Below are positions 20,396 to 33,129 of a stretch of DNA of 64,000 bases, one piece after another. This DNA is from Thelephora terrestris. Lineage: Eukaryota; Basidiomycota; Agaricomycetes; Thelephorales; Thelephoraceae. The notes below the pieces were generated by a model. That model did not search any database and had not been told where the DNA came from. It saw nothing but the letters and a program-made list of their open reading frames with translations. Both the position numbers and the translations under genes were made by a program. The DNA lies in the NCBI GenBank assembly GCA_015956445.1, contig WIUZ02000011.1, positions 620,001 to 684,000 on the forward strand, given 5' to 3'. Positions within the stretch are counted from its first letter, which is position 1; the number at the start of each line of letters is the position of its first letter.

Positions 20396-20905
20396 ATGAT
20401 CAACGCTTGGCCTCACATAACCCTTTCGCAACTCCTATCCGACTCCGAGCCGGAGAGCCTGGTAACACTGGGGCTCGACCCCTCCATAGTCGTCAGTGCT
20501 GCTGCGTACCTACGCAAAGCCCTGGCAACAAGTAAGTACCGACGGCGAGAGCGCACAAGCAAAGTGTGCCAGAGTGTCAAACAAAGCGCCTCGTGATGCA
20601 CGAAAGCATGACATGCGGTGCCGTTACCAACGCGCAAGTTTCTGGTGCCATCGAACTGACGAACATGCTCAGGTCGCCCTCTGTCCCCGTCTCACGGTGT
20701 TAGAACAGCATGCGTTGCCTCACAGAGAATGCAGATCTAAGCTTGAATGGATGACCGGGTCACGGTAACCCAATAATCCACCTGATTTACCTTTACTCCA
20801 GGGCCTCCGAAACGGAAAATGGAAGGAGTCATCTCGCGTTCCTATTTCTTTCGGCGTCGTAGATCACAGGGGTAACTTGAGCTTGTCGCACTATCTCGCG
20901 CGACA
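20396..20905 (+). CDS. Hypothetical small intron-containing gene
   Basis: Not recognised. The ATG at 20396 opens MINAWPHITLSQLLSDSEPE and continues TLGLDPSIVVSAAAYLRKAL to a good donor (GTAAGT near 20530). Further exon-like pieces are TNAQVSGAIELTNMLR near 20620-20670 and, after a CTCCAG acceptor near 20800, a frame with FGVVDHRGNLSLSHYLARH and a stop near 20903. The exon chain between them is uncertain. It may be a small real gene; no domain or family was identified. Confidence 0.3.
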
Positions 20906-21127
20906 TTGATTTCGAGGTCGCCTCAACCCATTCCCCGATGTCGGCAATCTGGGCGTCTCCCGGCACCAATTCATCTCGCCCAAGCCCTCGCCGCAATCTA
21001 TCTTCCGACCTACTCACGCACACTCCCAGGCTTCAAAGTATTTGGTCAGGTGTACAGGTTTTGATGTTCATAGATAACACTACAAACATCGTCGATTGAG
21101 CTCGGGACGAGTGATCCTAGAATGACG

Positions 21128-22146
21128 CTAAAGCGCGAGGTAGTCCCTTACTTCCTCTTCTGTCAGCTTCCGGAACGTTGGCTTGGGTCTAGTGTTAGCT
21201 GAGCTGATGCTCCATCCCTCCAATTCCTCCTCAGTCGGCACAGTAACAACTCCGATCTCAATTGTCTTCTCTGTCATTTGTCCCTCAAACCCTTCCTTCA
21301 GGGTCAATAGGGCAGTGTGTATGGCATCTTCTAAACTTATATCGTCGTTGTAACTGTAAGAAGTAAGGTCACTTGAGCCGTTTTGCGGGAAAGTGAACGA
21401 CCGGGTGCGCACCGCTTCTCCAGGAACGTCTTCGCGTTCACCATGTTCTTTCCGATCGCACTTGCTTTCCAGGCCCAATATGAACCCGATGGATCTACCT
21501 GATAGAGACTCGATCCACGGTTAACGTCCCACCCCGCGACAAGTAGCGAAACACCGAAAGGCCGGACACCACTGTCGGAGAGTCGGATTCCCGCTGATTA
21601 ACCTCGGAATCAAACCTGACACGTACCCTGAGTGCGTGGCCTGTTGCATGATGTTTGCCAGCTCTTGCGTGAGGATTCTCGTAGGTGGGTATTCTCCGTA
21701 AATCTTCCAATACGCCTGTGCGCTCTTCCTCGCCCGTGCAACCAACACCCTGAAATCTGGTCCCATGCCTGAGTATACGATCCCGATGTTCGGACAAACG
21801 ACGGCGACGCGTTCTATCATAGAGTCGTCGACGAGGATGGAGGATGACTTTTTCTCAGTTGCGATTACGATTCCGTTTGATGCTGATGAGCGGGGTTGCG
21901 CTCAGCGCGGGTCCCTGCAGGGTCGAAAAGAGGCTCGCGAATTAATACCTTTGATACCCAGACTTGTCGTTCCTTGTGAAACGGCCGCCAAGGCGTGCTC
22001 GATTTGTACCAGCTTTCCGCTGGGCGAGAAGACGGTGAGGGAGTAACTGGCGTGTACGTGGGGGAGTGGTCAATATTACTTGGAAGAGTCATCGCAGCAC
22101 AGCAACGTTATCATTACCTGTAAGCACCACCGTCTGCGCTGGCCAT
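21128..22146 (-). CDS. PRE8: 20S proteasome subunit alpha type-2
   Basis: Structural alpha-ring subunit of the 20S core particle. The start at 22146 encodes a ten-residue exon ([10 protein letters not shown]). It is joined across an intron to [19 protein letters not shown] and [13 protein letters not shown], the N-terminal alpha-subunit signature. Next come [74 protein letters not shown], and [21 protein letters not shown]. The C-terminal exon ends [14 protein letters not shown]. About six introns are needed, and every family block is present. It lies upstream of nothing obvious and about 200 bases from the peroxiredoxin stop. Confidence 0.95.
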
Positions 22147-22352
22147 GGTGAGAGGATGAGATGAAGTGAGGTGCGTTAATGATCTTGATGAGGGACGCGT
22201 AAGGCACACGGGCGATGGGCGCTTATCTCGGAAACCTTGTTTCATCTGTCATTCCCGCCCATTTACCGACCGCCCAAGATATTCTCCACAAAATTACATA
22301 TTTATTTGAGCTTGGTTGGTAATGACTTTCGATTTACACATATACAACTATT

Positions 22353-23254
22353 TTAAACCTTGAGCGGGGTGGTCCTCAAGTATGGCAAGTGAACGGTGTG
22401 CTCGGGGAAGAGGGTCTTGGCCTCCTCGGTGCTGACCGACGGGTGAACGATAACGTCCTCACCCTTCTTCCAGTTGACGGGGGTGGTGACGCGGTTCTTA
22501 TCACCGATTTGAAGGGCTGGGTTAGAAGCGGTGAGTAATAAACTCGAGTCAGACGACAGGTCTGCGCTTACAGTCAACGACCCTCAAGATTTCATCGAAG
22601 TTGCGGCCAGTGGAGGCAGGGTACGAGATGGTCAAGCGGATGACCTTCTTCGGGTCGATGACAAACACCGTTCGGACGGTGAAGGGGATGCCCTTCGCGT
22701 CGACGTTGCTGGCATCCTGGTGGTCCAACATGTCGTATAAGGTTGCGACCTTACGGTCCTTGTCGGCGATCTGGAAAAACTATGATGAATTTCCTCCATG
22801 GGCGTAGCCTGGGCTCCTCGACTCACGATGGGGTACTTGACGCGTGTTGGGCCGGCGACCTTTTCGCCGAACGCCTCGATATCCTTGATCCAAGCCTCGT
22901 GTTGCTCGAGACCGTTGGCAGAGAGACCGATGAGCTTCACACCACGAGCAGTGAAGTCGTTTGAGCGGCGAGCGACTTCGCCGAGCTCGGTGGTGCAAAC
23001 CGGGGTAAAGTCATCTACGAACGAGAGTCGGTAAACTCAAGCAGATCCGCAATAGCAATGAAATCCTACCAGGATGAGAGAAGAGGATAGCCTGTGTGTG
23101 CGGTGAAAATGAGCGCGTCAGTCTTATCTAGGCGATCTACACGAGGTTATCCACGAACCCATGAGTCGCCGATCCATTCGTGGAACTTGATTGGGCCGGC
23201 GGTGGTCTGAGCCTCGAAATCCGGGGCAATGCTTCCAAGGCGTAGGTGGGACAT
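22353..23254 (-). CDS. 1-Cys peroxiredoxin (Prx6/Prx1 type)
   Basis: Thiol peroxidase that reduces hydrogen peroxide and lipid peroxides. The start at 23254 reads [20 protein letters not shown] and [10 protein letters not shown]. After introns it continues AILFSHP, then [20 protein letters not shown] with the peroxidatic Cys, [40 protein letters not shown], and [20 protein letters not shown]. The C-terminal extension [18 protein letters not shown] is typical of the Prx6 class. No mitochondrial leader is visible, so a cytosolic form is likely. Four introns are inferred. Confidence 0.93.
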
Positions 23255-24573
23255 GGTAGAAGGATAATCAGGGACCTTTTGTCGTGGTGAAAAAGAGGGG
23301 GATCCTTGGAGCTAGACCCGATATTTAAGCATTTTTTCGCAAGGGGAGTGTTTTATCATGATGTCGTGATTTCACGCGATTGCGTGATCTGGATATCGAC
23401 TCGTTCTCTAACAACATTCAGACCAGTTAGCACGTCGTTATTTCGTATTGCCTCTGCCCTGCCCAAGTCAGGCGCGGCGAGATGTGGATTACATACCGAG
23501 GTTCAACAGTTGCAGCCCTCTCGCTTCCATAATCACCTGACCTGATGAAGGATTCCGCCTATTCCTGGAAGGATTCGATTCCCACGACCCAAAGGACCAT
23601 TCCAGGCGTTGTGGAACCCATTCAAGGCGGAATAGAATTCTGTCTTCGTGTCATGACAAGCCCGCCCGAGCGAAGCCTCAGGATCATCGTGCTGGCCGGT
23701 ACCCTGGTTATTTGAGGTGCCTCTCCATTTTGCTGCCACAAACGCGTGCTGGAGGAGGCTTGCAGATATGTAGTTCATTCATCCAGACATCGCGCTCTGA
23801 ATACAGGTTCGTGCCACCTAGAGAATATCCTGGCGGTATGAACTTACACCTTACGTTGACGGTGATTAATGATGATACCAGGGCTTTGGCGTTGAGTGAC
23901 TTGTCATCCTATTGGTCAAACCAGCGCGCATACATCCTGTCGGTGTGTCAGATATCGGGTCACTGCTCACGAGTCGTTGTGTAGGTCTCGTGATTATCGG
24001 GACACTTGGTTGATGACCACTGATTCCATCCCATGGGAATACCTCCAGCTCCTGCTTGTCGCCGGCCACCCCTCGAAGATAATTGCACCTCACCATGGTG
24101 CAACTCCAACGGACTTTCCAGTTGAATCCATGCCTTCTGCCATTTCCGGGCGTTTTTCTCCTCTTCTCTGCTCTTCGTGTCCCCTTTCCGTGCTTCTGAC
24201 TCCGTAATCCTTCAAAATACCGTGATCCTTCCGTGGCGCGCGCCAAAATAGACACTGAAGTTATGGCAGAAACCCAAGACACCGTGTGGCGCGTTTCGAA
24301 GCTCAAGTAACGGGGACTCGTCAGCTCGACGTAATTAGAGGGTGTTACGACACAAATGCGGACCTAGAATGCTTCCGATTGTCTGTGGAATTGCATCCGG
24401 CGGCATTAGGTTTTCGTTATGAAGGCGCGGAGCTTGAGGAATATCCAGTGGGACTTTTTCTTGAACCCCTCCGCCCGCCAAGGTCACTCCTTTAGCCAAG
24501 TTCATCGATATCTACTCTCCTTCGCTTTTCAGACCCGGTTTTACCGCGAGTGACCAGTTTACGCAGACAAAAT
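23255..24573. other. Divergent spacer, no gene recognised
   Basis: About 1.3 kb between the peroxiredoxin start and the DUF6534 gene start, which point away from each other. It must hold both promoters. A frame at 24286-24495 looks weakly coding but has no support. Confidence 0.35.
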
Positions 24574-26271
24574 ATGGACATGGGGGGAGCAACCGAACCC
24601 GATATGTCCACATACCTTGGAATAGATATGACCCAGGTCTTGGGTCCCTTGTTCTGGGGTATGTTCTTCTCGCGCCGCGTTTAAGCCGGTCTGTCTAACG
24701 TTTTAGCAGGGACTCTCTTTTCTATGATGCAAGTCCAGTTTTCCGACTCAGCTATGGCCGGAGCTAACCACGACACGCAGGTTGACGGGTGTCACGGTCC
24801 TGCAAGCCTATCAATATTTCCCAAGTAAAGATCGACCTGTTGTCCAGTTCATCGTACGTCAGTTCGATTGTGGGCTACCAGATGAGTAACACCTGTCTTC
24901 ACTTTAGGCTTTCTGTATGGTTTTCTTGGATCTTCTTTCCTCCGCCCTTGTTGCTCAGGGCCTCAGTTCCTACCTGGTGGGTCTACATTCTTCCAACCCT
25001 CGGTTCTACGATTGAATCCCGATACAGCTGCCCAATTTTGGCTCGACGGTGCCCCTTGGTCGTCTTGTCCCGTGTGTGCCCCCGTTTTCACGTCAGTATG
25101 TTTGCTCACCTGGACCTAAGCGCGCTTGCGGTGGAGTGTGCCGTCACAACCTGCATCATTGTCATGTAAGCCCCTAACGTCATCGGTCAGTAACGTCGCT
25201 CAGAACCATCGGCTAGTTCACAGTTCTATTTTGCCTGGCAAGTACACGCATTGGGTAAGACGAGTTTCGTGAAGTACGCAGTGTCGGGGGCGGTGGTCGC
25301 CCTCAGCCTCCTCGCGTTTGGTGAGTGCCTCGTGGGGGAGGGCCGTTGTTAGGTGACTGACTTCCCCATCTTTTTCTGCCTCAACAGCCGGTGGTCTCGG
25401 TGAGTTTGAAACAATTAATAGTTCGAGGTCGTGTTTCGACGTTTGGCTATGACCAGGATGTTCTGTAGCGATGTTCCTTTACGCCTCAAACATCATAACC
25501 ACCCGTAATCGCGTCTTCAACGTAAGTCTGACATGACAACTTCCGCGGTGTACGGATGACTTACCAGAAAACGCCATAGATGTTGGCAGGTTTATCCAAG
25601 GCGTCTGCGGCACTTGCCGACGTCATCACCACCTGCTCTTTGTGTTACGGTCTTGGGTATATCAGGACAGGTATCAGAGCGTGCGTAGCTTACGTTCGGT
25701 GGCTTCAGTTTTGTTTCTCATCTAAGACCGCGTATTTCAGTACAGATTCAGTCCTCAAGACACTGATTGGGTTCGCGATCCAACGCGGTCTTTTGGTAGC
25801 TGTGGTTCAGATTGCGCTTCTGATCGTCTTCTACGCCTCCTCCCCGCACCTCTACTGGTAAGTTGAAAACCCCTCAGATGTACGATTCATAGTTGATGCC
25901 CGCACAGGCTCGGGCTTCACGTTAATGTTACTAGGGTGTATGCGAACACGTTCTGTGAGTCGGGTCTTTTTTCAGCGTCCCGTTGTTCGGTAACGCTGAT
26001 TCCTTGGGAAGTTGCCATGCTCCATGCGCGTGAAGGCTTGAAGAAAGAACTCGAGATGAAATCTATAGTCACATCCGTTCTCGAAATAGGGAATTCAAAC
26101 CAAGCGAATGAACCCTTCAGCTCGTCGACAAAGGCAGCAGATGAAGAAACGGATACGATCAAGTTCGCACGAGGTATTTGGATGGGCCCAATCAAAAGAA
26201 GCAAGACTGTAGACACGCCTGGGATCGCGCGAATTCAAGTCGACCAGAGGGTTATAGTGTCGGATATATGA
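24574..26271 (+). CDS. DUF6534 multi-pass membrane protein
   Basis: Family of Agaricomycete membrane proteins of unknown function, predicted with about seven helices. The start at 24574 reads MDMGGATEPDMSTYLGIDM, then LGPLFWG. Spliced segments follow: TLFSMMLTGVTVLQAYQYF (joined through a GC donor), AFCMVFLDLLSSALVAQG, LSALAVECAVTTCIIVM, FYFAWQVHALGKTSFVKYAV, SGAVVALSLLAF, AMFLYASNIITTRNRVFN, SAALADVITTCSLCYGLGY, the family hallmark TDSVLKTLIGFAIQRGLLV, and VQIALLIVFYASSPHLYW. The cytosolic tail ends RIQVDQRVIVSDI with a stop at 26269-26271. About ten introns are needed. The DUF6534 core, including the STDSVLKTL block, is clear; a few exon ends are approximate. Confidence 0.8.
24729..24780 (+). 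other. GC-AG intron in DUF6534 gene
   Basis: A 52-base intron with donor GCAAGTCC at 24729 and acceptor ACGCAG at 24780. It joins SMM to LTGVTVLQAYQYF. The nearby GT donor (GTCCAG) would break the frame. A CTAACC branch site is present. Confidence 0.7.
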
Positions 26272-26825
26272 TGGTGCGCACTGCGGAAACTTTTTGTTGA
26301 TCGGTCCCCGTCCCTTATTGTGGGTTTTTTACAGGGCCGGACTATATTTAACACTCCCGCCTCCACACGTTCGTTCCATGTACATTTACGAAAACGGATC
26401 GTACCCTGTACCCTATCTCTTGCTTTCTTGTCGCACGCCCCGAGATCTCTAAATCTTTGTGCCCACCACCTTCATTGCTTCCGTCGTTGCAACCATGTGC
26501 TCCGAGGTCATATGGCGAGGATCTAATAGAAGGCGGACCGCCGCCCCTGTTGAACCTTGGGAGGCAAAACGTTTCGCTCGTTGGAAATACGCCTTGAGAT
26601 GCGAAATTTAAGCTATAGGAGAGACAGTTTAGAATTGAACATTCCTCGAGGGATTGATCCGCGAACTGTCAGTGTGCTGGGAAACACTGCGATCGCTGAA
26701 ATGGAAAGATGACATCATAAGCCATGTGACCTCGATGGCAGGTGGATGATGATCATGTCGCTGAGGCAAGTTCGAATTTGTGACTGTCGTGTGCGGTACG
26801 TGCCACTTGCAGGTCAACCACGAGG
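26272..26825. other. Spacer upstream of alpha/beta hydrolase
   Basis: About 550 bases between two same-strand genes. It probably contains the 3' UTR of one and the promoter of the next. Nothing else seen. Confidence 0.4.
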
Positions 26826-29800
26826 ATGCCAGTCACAACTGTGTCAGCTGCTGTACACATAACTCCAGGTAAGTCTGTTTAAAACGGCGGCAGGACAGAA
26901 ACCTGACCAGTCACGGTCAAACGTTCAACCCCAGTCGCTGTTAAGACTTTCTTCAAGCATTACAAGATCAAAGGCTTGAAGCTTACCCGTGGAGATGCGG
27001 GTGAAGCGGCGACAGACGATATCTTCTTTGACGAGTGAGTTTATCTTCTATCTCCACTCCAGAAGACTAATGGAGCGACAAGGGGCTTCAACATAGTCAG
27101 AGCATTCATCGAGCTCGGAACGAACAACACCATCGAGTCCCTCCAAGCCTTGTGCGTAAATCGTGTTTGACCATAGCATCCGCCCCCATTCACGCTACCC
27201 ATTTCATCTTAGCACAAACACGCACGTTCCAGCCCCTCCGTGGGCCGCCGTAGTCCCAATCACGATACCAATTCCAACCTGCAACGCGGCCGCGGACGTA
27301 TTAATTGACTGGTTCGGCCCGGATGATCTCAAGTATGTCGTCGGCGGCCACAAGTGGTGGCAAGTCAGGGGGCTCGATGGGGTAGACGCGGAATGGATAA
27401 CCGAACGGGAGTTCCTGGAGGACTTGGACGTCGAGAAGACCTCGGAAAAGAAAACGCCGGAGAAACAGCTTCGGTGGGAAGAGGAGATGGTATCGAAAAT
27501 GGAGCATCTGGAAACTGTCATGGTAAGACTTTCCTTGTTGCCATGTTCTCATTCTGACATGCGCCCAAAGCTCTACGTTCACGGAGGTATGTTCTCAAAC
27601 CTTGCGGTCTTGTATCGCAGTCCGATCAAATCTTTGCAGGCGCGTACTTCTGGGGTTCAATAAGTGAGATCCTTCCTGATAGAGCTATCAAAAGCGGCTT
27701 AATTCTTTCCCATAGACTCGCATCGTTATCAAATGATTAGATATGGTACCATTAACCCCGATGATGCCGAACAGTAACTAATCTCATACAGCCCGAAAGT
27801 CCCATGGCCGCTTGTTCGCAGTCAATTACCGGAAAGCTCCTCAGTATCCATGGCCGTGTCCGCTGTGAGCTAATTCGCCTTCGCGACTCTCTATGCAAAT
27901 ACACACTAATACACTAATGTATTTCGATTTGAGGCATGATGTGATCGCAGCATGTAAGGCTTACTCAAAGTTTTGCCACTCAGTCGGATTCGCTCACCAG
28001 AAACGTTTCAGACTTGTATTTGACAAGGCCACCGCCGAATGCACCACACAAAGCCGTGCCACCGGAGAAGATCGTTATCGCCGGTGACTCCGCAGGTGCT
28101 GGGCTTTGCGTTGCACTCTTGACAGTCCTCAGGGACCTTGGTATGGCCCAACCTGCCGGAGCAGTGCTTATCTCACCGTGGGTGGACTTGACGCACTCGT
28201 TTCCATCTGTGATGTCGAACGCTGGTTCCGTAAGTTGCACATGGTCGTTGCCGTTGGGGCTGAGTCCATCTTTTTGCTAGGATATCATACCGCCTTATGG
28301 GTTCATCCATAAACCTTCCGAAACATGGCCAATCCAGACCCAAATGAGCCATACCGTGACCGCGACGGAGACGAACCCTCCCCCTATCCCCGGCCATGCA
28401 GATGAAGTGAAACCTTCACCGAAGAGAGATCGCGTATTAGATGCAGTACCCCAAGAACCTCTACCACAGGACGAAGTGCCATCACAGGCTTCTATGATGA
28501 TGTTGGCTGATATCATAGAATCCTCGGACTGGGTGGACGATGTGAACACAGAGATAGGCCGTGCGAGTGGAATACAAGTCGAACCTCGAATGATGACGGA
28601 GACTTCCAGCGGTCGGACCCGCTTTACTGAAGATTATGAACCGAAACCCCCAAAGGTCCTCATGGAGAATCCGGACGACGTCCCGCTAGAACTGCAGTCT
28701 CAGATTCAAATCTACGCAACGAACGAGTAAACTCATCTTTCGCTCAAGTTTTGACGTGGTTGACACAACATCTTTATAGACAGCTCACTCACCCACTTGT
28801 TTCTCCATTACTCCAAGCCTCACTCGGGAACTTCTGCCCATTATACATCTTGGCAGGGGACGGTGAATGTCTTGTCGATGAGATCGTGTACCTTGCCCAT
28901 AAAGCTGCTCATCCTGCATCGTATCCTCTGCGGCAAGGGGCGTTGAGCGGCAGTGAAAGGCAACAGGATAACGCGAAAAGGTTCACTACGCCTACCAACG
29001 TCCACCTACAAGTTTTCGATGGGATGCCACACGTGCTGACCGTCTTCGGTTACACTGAGAGCGTATGTCTTGCACTCCTGCTTGTACCTTGGGCATCGTT
29101 AATGTTCTCCCTGTCCCTCCAGGCGAGATACGCTTACCGTTCTATCGCTCAGTTCGTCGAGCATGTCACCCAGAATACCACCTACCTTGGTAATTTTCCA
29201 TTCCCGGAGTTATACAAAGAGATCGGCTTGGAAGAGAGCGTACACGACTCAGATTCGGAGGTGGTAAAAATCAAGAGAAGCAAGTCGGGGCGGGGATCAA
29301 AGCCTGGGCCTCCATGGTTCCGCAAAAAGTCCAAAGACGAGTCGTCTATGAACGAGAAGGGGAACGAGGATCCTACCACATCAGCCGCCACGGGACCCAC
29401 GCTACTCTCGCGCCATAGAGTGGGTTTTGCTGGAGGCGCCGACGCCGGCATCGAAGAAGAGGACAGAGAGGAAGGCACAAGCTCCGCTCCACAGGTGCGT
29501 TTGCTTGAAAATGTACTCTGGATAGGCTTCTCATAGCCTACCAGAAAAAGTCCGGTGTCATCATGCTTCGGGAACGCGTAGATATTCACGGTCACGTCCG
29601 ACCCATGGAGCCTCCCGAAGAAATGCCCAACTTGCGCATTCCCCCCAGTCAGATCGGTTTGATCAAGGAGGCACCTGTGCGTCGGTGGCTTCTGGGCCAG
29701 ACGATGTGGGACGAACGGTTCAGGCGCCGGTCCAAAAAGGTTCTCGAGAAGAGAAAGAAACTGGAAGAGAAAGCGGAAAAGATCATTCGGCACGCAACCG

Positions 29801-30422
29801 GACAGGGGTTAGTTGTTAACACTGGAGAAGGTGATGCATGGGCATTTGGCGAACAGGCGGGAGAAGGGGCCCCGGATGGGCAGGATAACGTTCGGCCAAT
29901 GGCGCAACCACAGGGCGGCCGCAAGAGTAGCCGTTCGGTTTTAACCACCACGGGTATCATTGACGAGAACAAACGGTATGGACCTTTGGATCTAGACGAT
30001 GAAAACCCACCTCCGAGTGCGATTGCCAAACGAAGGGATACGGTAAGTCGAAGCATCTTTTCTATTTTTCTCCAAGCTGACCTGAAGCCTACCATCCGAC
30101 TGCGTAGCCAGAGGCGCTGGCACTGCTTAGGAAGTGCGTTTATCACACCGCACCAGTAACGCATAACACGGTCCCCAAGAGGAAGACGATGGAAGTGATC
30201 AAAGCCATGTTTGACCCCTCCGACCATCCGGTCAAACCACCACCGCAGTCGGCGTCGGAGCAACAAGTCCAGGCAAACCTCATCCCAATGCATGGACTCA
30301 GGGTGTGGGATTTCCTGGTTGGATATATGGTGCGGAACAAGGCGAAACGTAGAGCTAAGCAAGTCGCTGCTGCTGTTGGGAACGGTGTGTCTGGAGTGTT
30401 CAATGGTGGGGAGTCCACCTGA
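26826..30422 (+). CDS. Large alpha/beta hydrolase (hormone-sensitive-lipase-like) with disordered insert and tail
   Basis: Serine esterase/lipase-fold protein. The start at 26826 opens MPVTTVSAAVHITP. Early exons read VKTFFKHYKIKGLKLTRGD and LIDWFGPDDLKYVVGGHKWW. The catalytic fold follows: the oxyanion block LYVHGGAYFWGS split by an intron near 27587, SHGRLFAVNYRKAPQYPWP, then the nucleophile motif VIAGDSAGAGLCVALLTVL near 28075-28130. An acidic, Pro-rich insertion of about 140 residues comes before LTHPLVSPLLQASLG. The candidate Asp lies in GDGECLVDE near 28860, and the candidate His in FDGMPHVLTVFGY near 29020. The tail after VEHVTQNTTYLG is charged, with a coiled-coil-prone Lys/Glu stretch (KKVLEKRKKLEEKAEK). 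It ends KQVAAAVGNGVSGVFN with a stop at 30422. About a dozen introns are needed. Substrate unknown. Confidence 0.82.
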
Positions 30423-30950
30423 GAGATCACGAGCGAGGACCCGCGAGAAAGGGCTTGAGGCGACCTGATCCCTTTCTTCCAATATTTCATTTATTCTCAC
30501 CGCATGTTTCTGGTTCCTTTTCTGTTCCAAGTTTTCTACCTAACTTACCCCCGATTTGCGACATCCTCGTCAGTATTCATTCTCGTCAGTATTCGTTACT
30601 ATTTATCCGTTTCTGTCATCGATCTATGGACTTTTGGACTCGCCGAATTGACGTTGGACCTTGGTGATTGTCGAGCAATGGCAGAAACCAGACGGGAGTG
30701 AAAAAACGGTGAGTATAAACTAGGGAAAGTTAGTAGAACGTATTGATACGAGCAGGAGGGTACAGAACAGCCCAGCTAAAACAATCCGAAAACTCTCTAG
30801 ATAAAGATATCATAGACTTTTTGTTCACCTTCGCAGAAGAACAATCAGCAAGGCATTAGCCCATCCGCACCTTGCTCCACCCAAACCACATCTGCAGATC
30901 CCCACGCCTCCAGTACCGTCGGGGGGCGCTGTACCTGCCCCTGTAAACCC
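30423..30950. other. Convergent spacer, 3' UTRs
   Basis: About 530 bases between the stops of the hydrolase and the second alpha-tubulin gene. T-rich toward the left; no gene recognised. Confidence 0.4.
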
Positions 30951-32711
30951 CTAGTACACCGCTTCTTCCTCCGAGTCGACGGAATCGGCGCCGACCTCTT
31001 CGTAATCCCTCTCGAGGGTTGCGAGATCCTCACGAGCTTCGGTGAACTCGCCTTCTTCCATTCCCTCTCCAACGTACCAGTGAACGAAAGCGCGCTTGGA
31101 GTACATGAGGTCGAACTTGTAGTCTGTAGTGGTAAACCATAAGACACCTATGCTAGGAAAAGGGGTTATTGGATTGACGTACCGAGACGGCTCCAGGCAG
31201 CGGCGATAGCAGTGGTATTGGACAGCATGCACAAGCTGCGGTTGACCTTGGCCAAGTCACCGCCAGGAATACAGGCGGGAGCCTCACTGCAGACACCGAG
31301 CTTGAAAGCGGTCGGGCACCAATCCACGATCCGAATCGTCTTCCTGGTCTTGATGGTAGCAACAGCCGCCTGAACGTCCTTGGGTACGACGTCACCACGA
31401 TAAAGCAGACAACAAGCCACTGCAACGTAATCGAGCTCAGAAAACCGGGTCAGCAAGAAGTGGAGCGAAGGAGGACTGACTGTATTTTCCTTCTTTAGGA
31501 TCACACTTGACCATCTGATTCCCGTTCTCAAAGCAGGCATACGTCATATCCGCGACTGAATTTGATTCATGGGTTGCCCTCTCAGCGGGAAGTAAAGGGG
31601 CGTATGTGGCGAGAGGGAAGTGGATACGAGGGAAAGGCACCAAGTTGGTCTGGAACTCATTCAGGTCGACGTTGAGGGAACCGCCGAACCGGAGAGAAGC
31701 GGTGACCGAGGAGACCACTTGGGCGATCAGCCTGTTCAAGTTGGAGAAGCTGGGTTGGGAAACGTTCAGGTTCTTCTTGCAGATTTCATAAATGGCCTCG
31801 TTGTCCACCTACGGAAAACATGCACACATCGCGCACACGCGTGTACGTAAAGACAGCCGGTTAGCGACAGAATGATCCCAAAGTGAAAACAACAGACCAT
31901 AAACGAACAGTCGGAATGCTCCAGGGTGGTATGAGTCGTCAGGACGGCGTTGTATGGTTCCACGATCGAGCTGGACAGCTGAGGGGCGGGGTACACGGAA
32001 AACTCTAATTTCGACTTCTTGCCGTAGTCGGCGGAGAGTCGTTCCAACAGGAGAGCACCAAATCCGGAGCCGGTCCCGCCTCCAAAGGAGCGAAAGATGA
32101 AGAAACCTTGCAGCCCAGAGCAGTTGTCTGCCAGCCGACGGAGCTTTTCCATTACGGGTTCGACGAGCTCCTTTCCGATAGTGTAATGACCGCGGGCATC
32201 TGCAAGACGTAAAAACACAAAAGTAAATCAATCGTTCCGAGTGACGCGTCAAGCGGTATTGAATGCACGAGTAGGGAAAGGAACTGACAATTATTGGCAG
32301 CGTCTTCCTTGCCGGTGATCATGGTCTCAGGGTGGAAGAGCGACCTGTACCGGCCTGTCCTCACGTCCTCAATAACGGTTTGTTCGAGGTCCACATATAT
32401 CGAGCGAGGGACGTATTTGCCTGTTCCGGTCTCGGAAAAGAATGTCGAAAAGCCGTTCTCTCCAGATTTTGCACTTTCTTGAATACGGCCCTCTGGCTGT
32501 ACATCAGGAGCCCGTTAGTTCTGATGACGAAATGAGACACGATGACACGTACGCTTAACCCGTGTTCGAGGGTGTAAAGTTCCCCTTTTGTGTCGTAACG
32601 TTTAGACGGTCAGAAGAGCGGAAAGGCGACCTAGGTGGAATAAAACTCACAGCAGGCGTTACCAATCTGAACGCCAGCTTGACCAACGTGAAGTGAGATG
32701 ACCTCCCGCAT
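30951..32711 (-). CDS. TUB1: Alpha-tubulin, divergent paralogue
   Basis: GTP-binding subunit of microtubules. The start at 32711 reads [20 protein letters not shown]. Exons carry [56 protein letters not shown] (tubulin GTP loop), [37 protein letters not shown] (alpha-specific catalytic Glu region) and [18 protein letters not shown]. The C-terminus is SEEEAVY with a stop at 30951. It differs from its neighbour at many positions ([11 protein letters not shown] here, [11 protein letters not shown] there). It also carries extra introns, one after HSDCSFM (about 31812-31900) and one after AAAWSRL (about 31126-31182). The frame appears intact, so it is probably expressed. Confidence 0.92.
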
Positions 32712-33129
32712 GATTTTACGGGGTTCGAGACGAGTGAAGGTAGTGGGGACGGAGGAGGATGCGTGAGATTACTTGTGCGCAAGGCAACCCATTGCGGGAA
32801 GAACAAGAGTCACTGATGTGATATATGATGTAACTCCTCTCACCAGCCGGCCTGCACCCCTCGAAGCGCTTTGCCGTCGTCTACAGCTTTGGCGCTGTAC
32901 AAACCCGCAGGCTGGGAACCTCACGGGTCGATAGTATAAACGAACGGAACGGAAGGTGCCCTCAAGGCGCTCAGGCAAGATTCACGAGTGATCCGAAAGT
33001 GAAATCCATTGCGGGCTACGTGTAAGTCATCAACATGAAATCCAGAACATTAATCCACGATGAAGGTAAGTCTGGAGGCATTATGGGTAACTAGAGATAT
33101 GAAATGACAAGAGAAGGAGATTCTGTCGT
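32712..33129. other. Inter-tubulin spacer
   Basis: About 420 bases between the two tandem tubulin genes. Probable promoter of the downstream copy; no other element recognised. Confidence 0.4.
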
